Shown here: positions 58,501 through 60,123 of the stretch, piece after piece
Numbering within the stretch: position 1 is the first letter of the stretch
How the letters are laid out: the number at the start of each line of letters is the position of its first letter
NCBI GenBank assembly: GCA_005881695.1
Contig: VBBT01000107.1
Location: 1-60,123 of the forward strand
DNA from: Candidatus Bathyarchaeota archaeon
GTDB taxonomy: Archaea > Thermoproteota > Bathyarchaeia > 40CM-2-53-6
Direction: 5' to 3'
DNA length: 60,123 bases
Program-made: the position numbers and the translations under genes
Notes under the pieces: model-generated
What the model saw: the letters and a program-made list of their open reading frames with translations, nothing else
Database searches by the model: none
Told to the model about the DNA's origin: nothing

Positions 58501-59046
58501 CTGCCGACGGACATAGTCGGCAACGATCATCGTTAAGCCCATCTCGGTGCCGCCTGCCGATCTCATAGGCCCCGCAAAATACACTGCCAGATGCTTTGAC
58601 CCATCGACGTTTGTTCTGATCTTCACGTCATGGATTCCCTGTATCGGAGCGACGGTTACCGCCTCATCAAGCACGGCTAGCGCTGTGCGAATTGCTTGTT
58701 CGGCGGCATCTTCAGGTTCAAGGCTTCCGAAATGGTCCAGAACGATGTCCTCGCTGATCTTCAGAGCGGTTTCTTCGCGGGAAATCAGCTTACTGAGTTC
58801 GCGAATCCTCGCGGCAACCCCGACTGGTCCAACCGATTTCTCGACGCGCTCAGCCAGATCATAGGTGGTTTGTGATTCGACTTTCCATGAAGGGTCAAGT
58901 CCCTTCGACCGGGCCTCCGAGGCTATCGAGTACTGCCGGTTGTATTCTCCCTCTATTCTCTTCGCATAAACATGGTTGGGCCGGTTCTCTAGAACTTGCA
59001 CAGCGAGCCTTCGACTACCCGCCACCGTAAAAGGGTTAATGGTCAA
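55594..59046 (-). CDS. polC: DNA polymerase D large subunit (DP2)
   Basis: 1150 residues, full length for DP2 and without an intein. The double-psi beta-barrel catalytic signature is AKRRDCDGDEDSVSLLLD near residue 880, with the two-metal Asp residues. Zinc modules are CQQCGRWESKLKCPVCGRETKMSTNCPKCG near 650 and, near the C-terminus, CSKCNWKPRRAPLKGVCVKCGG. It replicates DNA with small subunit DP1 (not in this window). A C-terminal QTKLLVGDF resembles a weak PCNA-binding box. Start TTG. Downstream is the HTH gene; upstream and divergent is a ParB-like gene. Confidence 0.96.
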   Translation of the reverse strand: MTINPFTVAGSRRLAVQVLENRPNHVYAKRIEGEYNRQYSIASEARSKGLDPSWKVESQTTYDLAERVEKSVGPVGVAARIRELSKLISREETALKISEDIVLDHFGSLEPEDAAEQAIRTALAVLDEAVTVAPIQGIHDVKIRTNVDGSKHLAVYFAGPMRSAGGTEMGLTMIVADYVRRQLNIPPYHASEQEAMRFVEELRLYERSIARFQYRNPDSVLKDAIMRLTVEPNGVETDPDEVAVNRNLMRIETNRVRGGALRVVNDGLLGRSTKVLKIVEKLGLEGWGWLAMMKTSSSEGEEAKEFMFMEDVVGGRPIFAFPGAAGGFRIRYGRSRNTGMASVGVHPATMEILGGFLAVGVQMRLERPGKAGIVNAVDSIEPPVVKLIDGSVMRIDSPQEAKALRDKIQKILFLGDLLVGYGEFLENNRALVPSGFVESWWAQLLKEKLLDPENSSKARQLLNVSAERLHEFVSNPFSVKPRASEAIGLSQSLGIPLHPAYTHFWSLVTVQDVYYLREKLIHYLDDSCVLPYDEKLKDILEQARMPHKMVAGAIQLRDDDALVLRTILNLEAPATQVKGESSLEALSLLAGFPIKNKAPIFVGARMGRPEKAKERIMTPRVHGLFPTGQSGGPRRDLIEASRKSVVTLDLVDRSCQQCGRWESKLKCPVCGRETKMSTNCPKCGQTSHDSSSTCNGSLVAYRSVNVNLVEMLEEAVGRLKLGKIEGSVKGVKGLINKTRMPEPLEKALLRAKSDVSVFKDGTLRFDASNAVLTQFRPGEIGLSLEKAHEIGYTHDMDGRELSDPRQLCALEIQDLVVSEACGEYLLKVTRFLDDLLASYYGMDKLYKASKKEDLIGHLVVGLSPHTSVGAVARIVGFTKASVCYAHPLYHAAKRRDCDGDEDSVSLLLDVLLNFSREYLPDRIGGLMDAPLLLAPLLNATEVARQAFNIETVTAFPLSFYDKTLLGANPKEIEDLVPTLNNARESSSDNWNIGFTHPTEDIDHARLTSAYKELPTMLDKVKEQLDLADKIVAVRGEEVARKVLGTHILRDLVGNLRTFTSQRSRCSKCNWKPRRAPLKGVCVKCGGKLGPTVFKAGVEKYLQVAFDMVKRYNVGEYYRQRLDLIKVELDETFRPAEEDRTQTKLLVGDFA

Positions 59047-59157
59047 TTTCTTGTTGAGACGACCGAAACTGTTTCTGAGCCTCGGCGGCCGCTCACTGTT
59101 CTATGGAGGAGCGAGTCTTAAGAGTGAGATGCGAATAGTTTGAGGAGGCGACGCGCG

Positions 59158-59658
59158 ATGAGCGACAGTTCGCGAGTCGGAAACACAGGGAGACGCTCTG
59201 TTTGGGATAACAGAACCACGGTACGTCGGCTTCACGGTATCGAATATCGAATGCTCGAGGATTCCGATGACATCCACGATTTCATCAACACCGAGGTACG
59301 GAAGGAGCTGGAAGAAGATTTCGAGAGCATGGGCGAAGATCCGCAACATGACGCTCTGCTCAACTCGCTGCCGAAGCGGAAATGGAAGTTGGAAATTGTT
59401 GGCGTTGACGAGGTCCGGATGAATCCTTTGATCCTCAACTCGGCTGACCTCAAGACCGGTCGAAAGTTCATGGAGCGACTGACAGAACGTCGATCAGAGC
59501 TTCGTAAGTCGTTGGAGACAGGTGGAACGGTCATCTGGCCAATAGTCCTCCTGCGGGAACAGAAGCTACTTGTCGATGGATACTGTCGCCATTCAACCCT
59601 TCAAGAAATGAATATTCCCGAGGCTTACGGCTACGTAGGACGCTTCGTTGTCAAGTGA
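59158..59658 (+). CDS. ParB-like nuclease-domain protein
   Basis: About 166 residues from MSDSSRVGNTG (ATG 59158), chosen because GGAGG lies nine bases upstream; the ORF track starts six residues earlier. The ParB-N-like core is VDEVRMNPLILNS, TVIWPIVLLREQKLLVDGYCRHSTLQEMNIPEAYGYVGRF. The G-x-x-R box (DGYCRHSTL) matches ParB/Srx-type CTP- or DNA-binding proteins. It could act in chromosome partition, or be a stand-alone ParB-like nuclease. It is divergent from polD. The N-terminal 60 residues are helical and charged. Confidence 0.75.
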   Translation: MSDSSRVGNTGRRSVWDNRTTVRRLHGIEYRMLEDSDDIHDFINTEVRKELEEDFESMGEDPQHDALLNSLPKRKWKLEIVGVDEVRMNPLILNSADLKTGRKFMERLTERRSELRKSLETGGTVIWPIVLLREQKLLVDGYCRHSTLQEMNIPEAYGYVGRFVVK

Positions 59659-59745
59659 ACCGATCCATCCGAATAGGATTTGGTCGCACACTCGAACCTG
59701 AATCGTACAACTCATGTCTGCACGAATCGATTTCAAGGTATCAAC

Positions 59746-60123
59746 ATGCCGCCACGTGTTGCTCTGAAGCTTATTTGCCAGGAACCCCCCATTCTATTGT
59801 TGGTTCAAGCCGTGTCCACTGCGTTCACCAGGGCTCTGGTCAAAGGCGAAAAGGGACAGAAGGACATGCAAAGAATTCCAATTGATACCGGTGCTTTCTT
59901 CACGATTCTGCCCTCCGAAGTCCTCTTCGAGATAGGAGCATACCCCTGGGACTTGAAAGTAAGGCTCGAACTTGACCGGGGAGATTCTTTGGAAGCCCGG
60001 GTCTATTCTGTCGTCGTCGCCGCTCAGGGACGAGAGGACGTAACCCTCGCCGTCACCTTCGAAGGTGCCCAGCCAGTCCTGGGCGCAAAGTTTCTGGAAG
60101 ATCTTGGCCTGGACGTCGATTCT
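59746..60123 (+). CDS. Truncated retropepsin-like aspartic protease family protein
   Basis: An ATG frame of 126 codons that continues past the right edge, so it is missing from the ORF track. The catalytic-type motif is IPIDTGAFFTILPSEVLFEIGA, followed by the typical beta-strand order and PVLGAKFLEDLGLDVD near the cut, the conserved C-terminal GxxFL-LG segment of clan AA archaeal/bacterial proteins. Such single-lobe aspartic proteases act as dimers on unknown targets. The start is uncertain, and the region 59659-59745 before it looks non-coding. It follows the ParB-like gene on the same strand. Confidence 0.65.
   Translation, partial: MPPRVALKLICQEPPILLLVQAVSTAFTRALVKGEKGQKDMQRIPIDTGAFFTILPSEVLFEIGAYPWDLKVRLELDRGDSLEARVYSVVVAAQGREDVTLAVTFEGAQPVLGAKFLEDLGLDVDS

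Noticed and set aside
55594-59046. Intein in DP2
   Set aside because: Length is the normal 1150 residues and no CxxC/HN splicing signature interrupts the catalytic DCDGDED motif.

Overview
The window looks archaeal. It encodes the large subunit of the archaeal replicative polymerase PolD (55594-59046, minus), translation factor aIF1A, an RNase J-like beta-CASP nuclease, PadR and membrane-tethered helix-turn-helix regulators, and many tiny zinc-ribbon proteins. Several genes have a TATA-like box 25-35 bases before the start codon and little or no leader. TTG and GTG starts are common and base composition looks near 50% GC. PolD rules out most Crenarchaeota. The mix of PolD, HTH-plus-membrane-segment regulators, short zinc ribbons and many bacterial-type genes (PanD, DUF899, TolB-like/TPR, cysteine dioxygenase) would fit a Bathyarchaeia- or Nitrososphaeria-type TACK archaeon. 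That lineage call is inference. No rRNA or tRNA gene was recognised.

Layout. 1-1.2 kb: a truncated unknown gene, then a gene-poor, possibly decayed stretch. 1.2-4.3 kb: an MFS transporter and a convergent nuclease-like/methyltransferase pair that looks like a restriction-modification system. 4.3-9.3 kb: small regulators, a TolB-like/TPR protein, a DUF899 protein, and a YdeI-Nudix fusion. 9.5-15.6 kb: the most distinctive block, a polyphosphate/triphosphate island with a VTC-like plus second CYTH-type protein, CHAD, Ppx/GppA, SixA-like phosphatase, a separate CYTH protein and two membrane/secreted proteins. 15.6-21 kb: a DUF59-PqqD fusion, a methyltransferase with no visible start, three GNAT acetyltransferases (one split by an in-frame TGA), a VOC protein and an EamA exporter. 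21-29 kb: beta-CASP nuclease, VTT membrane protein, a frameshifted V4R protein, two PadR regulators with similar palindromic operators, threonine synthase and an M20 hydrolase. 29-43 kb: transporters, redox proteins, aIF1A, PanD, methyltransferases, a cysteine dioxygenase-like cupin, an M24 peptidase followed in frame by an unstarted zinc ribbon, and a MerB-like lyase. 42.7 kb: four 17-bp-spaced repeats next to a perfect palindrome. 44-46 kb: PfkB kinase and PRPP synthetase, a plausible ribose-to-PRPP unit. 46-54 kb: PAP2 phosphatase coupled to a RecA-like ATPase, a DUF72 protein, a Tat-exported amidase and a secreted beta-propeller divergent from a membrane HTH protein. 54-60 kb: zinc ribbon, a PPC-like surface protein, HTH regulator, PolD DP2, a ParB-like protein and a truncated retropepsin-like protein.

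How it fits together. The central proposal is that 9.5-15.6 kb is a dedicated inorganic polyphosphate module: a VTC-type tunnel enzyme as candidate polymerase, Ppx as exopolyphosphatase, CHAD as polyphosphate-binding scaffold, and CYTH proteins as triphosphate enzymes or sensors. No bacterial Ppk is visible. A second theme is interrupted or unstarted reading frames: a TGA inside a GNAT, a +1 shift at an A7 run in the V4R gene, and three genes with no ATG/GTG/TTG start where homology says the protein begins. These may be real decay, recoding or unusual starts, or assembly errors; the sequence alone cannot decide.
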